Assembly (NCBI GenBank): GCA_030670715.1
Contig: DAOVBC010000145.1
Span: forward strand, 1-6,346
Reading direction: 5' to 3'
DNA from: Deltaproteobacteria bacterium
GTDB lineage: Bacteria > Desulfobacterota > Desulfobacteria > Desulfobacterales > SG8-13
Length of the DNA: 6,346 nt
Under the pieces are notes generated by a model that worked only from the letters and a program-made list of their open reading frames with translations, searched no databases and was not told where the DNA came from. Shown in pieces: positions 5,531 through 6,346 of the stretch (position 1 is its first letter; every line of letters begins with the position of its first letter). A program made the position numbers and the translations under genes.

Positions 5531-6346
5531 CTACTTTATCATGGCGACAATCCCCACCCAGCTGTCCCTGGATTGAACATCCAGAATTTTGAAACGATAC
5601 CTCTCCATTTCCGCCATAACCGCATCTTTGCTGTCTTCTAAAATTCCGGAGCAGACAAAAATGCCGTTGGTTTTTATCACCCGGCACAGATCGGGCAACA
5701 GTTCCAGAATCGCTCCGGTCAGGATGTTGGCAGCGATCATATCAAACCGTCCCTCCACGGCGTCGACAAGGTTTCCGCAAATCAGACTAAAATGATCCGA
5801 GGGAACGTCGTTACGTTTCAGATTTTCCGTTGCAATTGCCACCGCCGTTTCGTCCGAGTCGACAGCGACGATCCTTCGCGCCCCAAGCCCGGCCGCCGCT
5901 ATGGAAAGGATGCCGGAACCGGTGCCCACATCCAGAAATGAATCGCCCCGTTTCAAATAACGCTGGATAAAAGATATACACAGGTGAGTTGTAGGGTGGC
6001 TTCCGGTGCCAAAAGCCATTCCCGGATCGATGCGAAGGACAATGTCATCAGGCCGGGGATTGAACGCTTCCCATTCCGGCTTGATTACTATATTGGAACA
6101 AATTCTCAACGGCTTGAAAAAAACTTTCCAGGATTCGGCCCAATCATCTTCGTCAATGTCGCGACAGTTAAGCCGGGTTAATATGTGATGTGATGTCTCA
6201 AGGCGACTTAACCGTTTCTGCAGTATCTCGTATCGCTTTTGGGCCTTTTGATTCAATGGCCAAAAACCGGTAACTGCATGGTGCCGTGGTCGGTGAGCGG
6301 CATTTTCAGCCCATCCTTCCGGTGGCTCCAGAGCAGGATCATCAAT
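5531..6346 (-). CDS. prmA: Ribosomal protein L11 methyltransferase PrmA, 5' end missing
   Basis: An S-adenosylmethionine-dependent enzyme that trimethylates lysines and the N-terminus of ribosomal protein L11 in the cytosol. The frame is open from the right edge to TAG at 5533-5531, giving 271 residues. PrmA is usually about 290, so roughly 30 N-terminal residues lie outside the window. A TTG at 6256 is not the start: the codons upstream (IDDPALEPPEGW, then RHHAVTGFWP) are in frame and read like the PrmA N-terminal domain. Counting from the edge, family motifs are DDWAESW (67-73), DPGMAFGTGSHPTT (107-120), the SAM-binding loop DVGTGSG (139-145), the ribose-binding acidic VDSD (162-165) and AANIL (205-209), the NPPY-like motif. 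It lies upstream of map on the same strand with a 193-bp gap. Nothing is broken in the visible part. Confidence 0.95.
   Translation of the reverse strand: MDDPALEPPEGWAENAAHRPRHHAVTGFWPLNQKAQKRYEILQKRLSRLETSHHILTRLNCRDIDEDDWAESWKVFFKPLRICSNIVIKPEWEAFNPRPDDIVLRIDPGMAFGTGSHPTTHLCISFIQRYLKRGDSFLDVGTGSGILSIAAAGLGARRIVAVDSDETAVAIATENLKRNDVPSDHFSLICGNLVDAVEGRFDMIAANILTGAILELLPDLCRVIKTNGIFVCSGILEDSKDAVMAEMERYRFKILDVQSRDSWVGIVAMIK

Overview
The window looks like a piece of a bacterial chromosome, most plausibly a deltaproteobacterial sulfate reducer (Desulfobacterales-like). That placement is inference. It rests on the style of the proteins (a methionine aminopeptidase with an N-terminal SEC-C zinc motif, a DUF4124 exported protein, a SidJ-like pseudokinase) and on degenerate intergenic repeats of kinds I associate with such genomes. 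No rRNA, tRNA, CRISPR array, transposase or phage gene was seen.

Layout. Positions 1-16 hold the first five codons of a leftward gene behind a strong ribosome binding site. Positions 17-957 are gene-poor. They contain one doubtful 51-codon ORF (344-499), a palindromic repeat element of about 324 bp (509-832) with inverted TTCACCGCAGAGA ends and nested hairpins, and a separate 31-bp inverted repeat (868-898) that overlaps a possible promoter. A rightward gene at 958-1518 encodes a small exported DUF4124 protein. Positions 1519-1996 are a gene-free gap between convergent genes, with a short AGTATC heptamer repeat.

From 1997 to the right edge all genes point left. In transcription order they are prmA (ribosomal protein L11 methyltransferase, start lost beyond the right edge), a 193-bp gap, map (SEC-C methionine aminopeptidase), then 18 bp later an inositol-monophosphatase-family protein with altered active-site residues, then a 556-residue pseudokinase-like protein whose start overlaps the phosphatase by 22 bp. 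The last three form a clear transcription unit. prmA may read into it, although the gap also holds a candidate promoter.

How they work together. PrmA and MetAP both modify proteins of the translation machinery or nascent chains. The phosphatase-like and kinase-like proteins appear translationally coupled, and neither has a canonical active site for its fold. That pair is the most interesting part of the window: the kinase-like protein keeps a VAIK-type Lys and an alpha-C Glu but lacks an HRD catalytic Asp, and it resembles proteins described as SidJ-related pseudokinases. SidJ of Legionella is a polyglutamylase, but nothing here shows what the chromosomal relative modifies.
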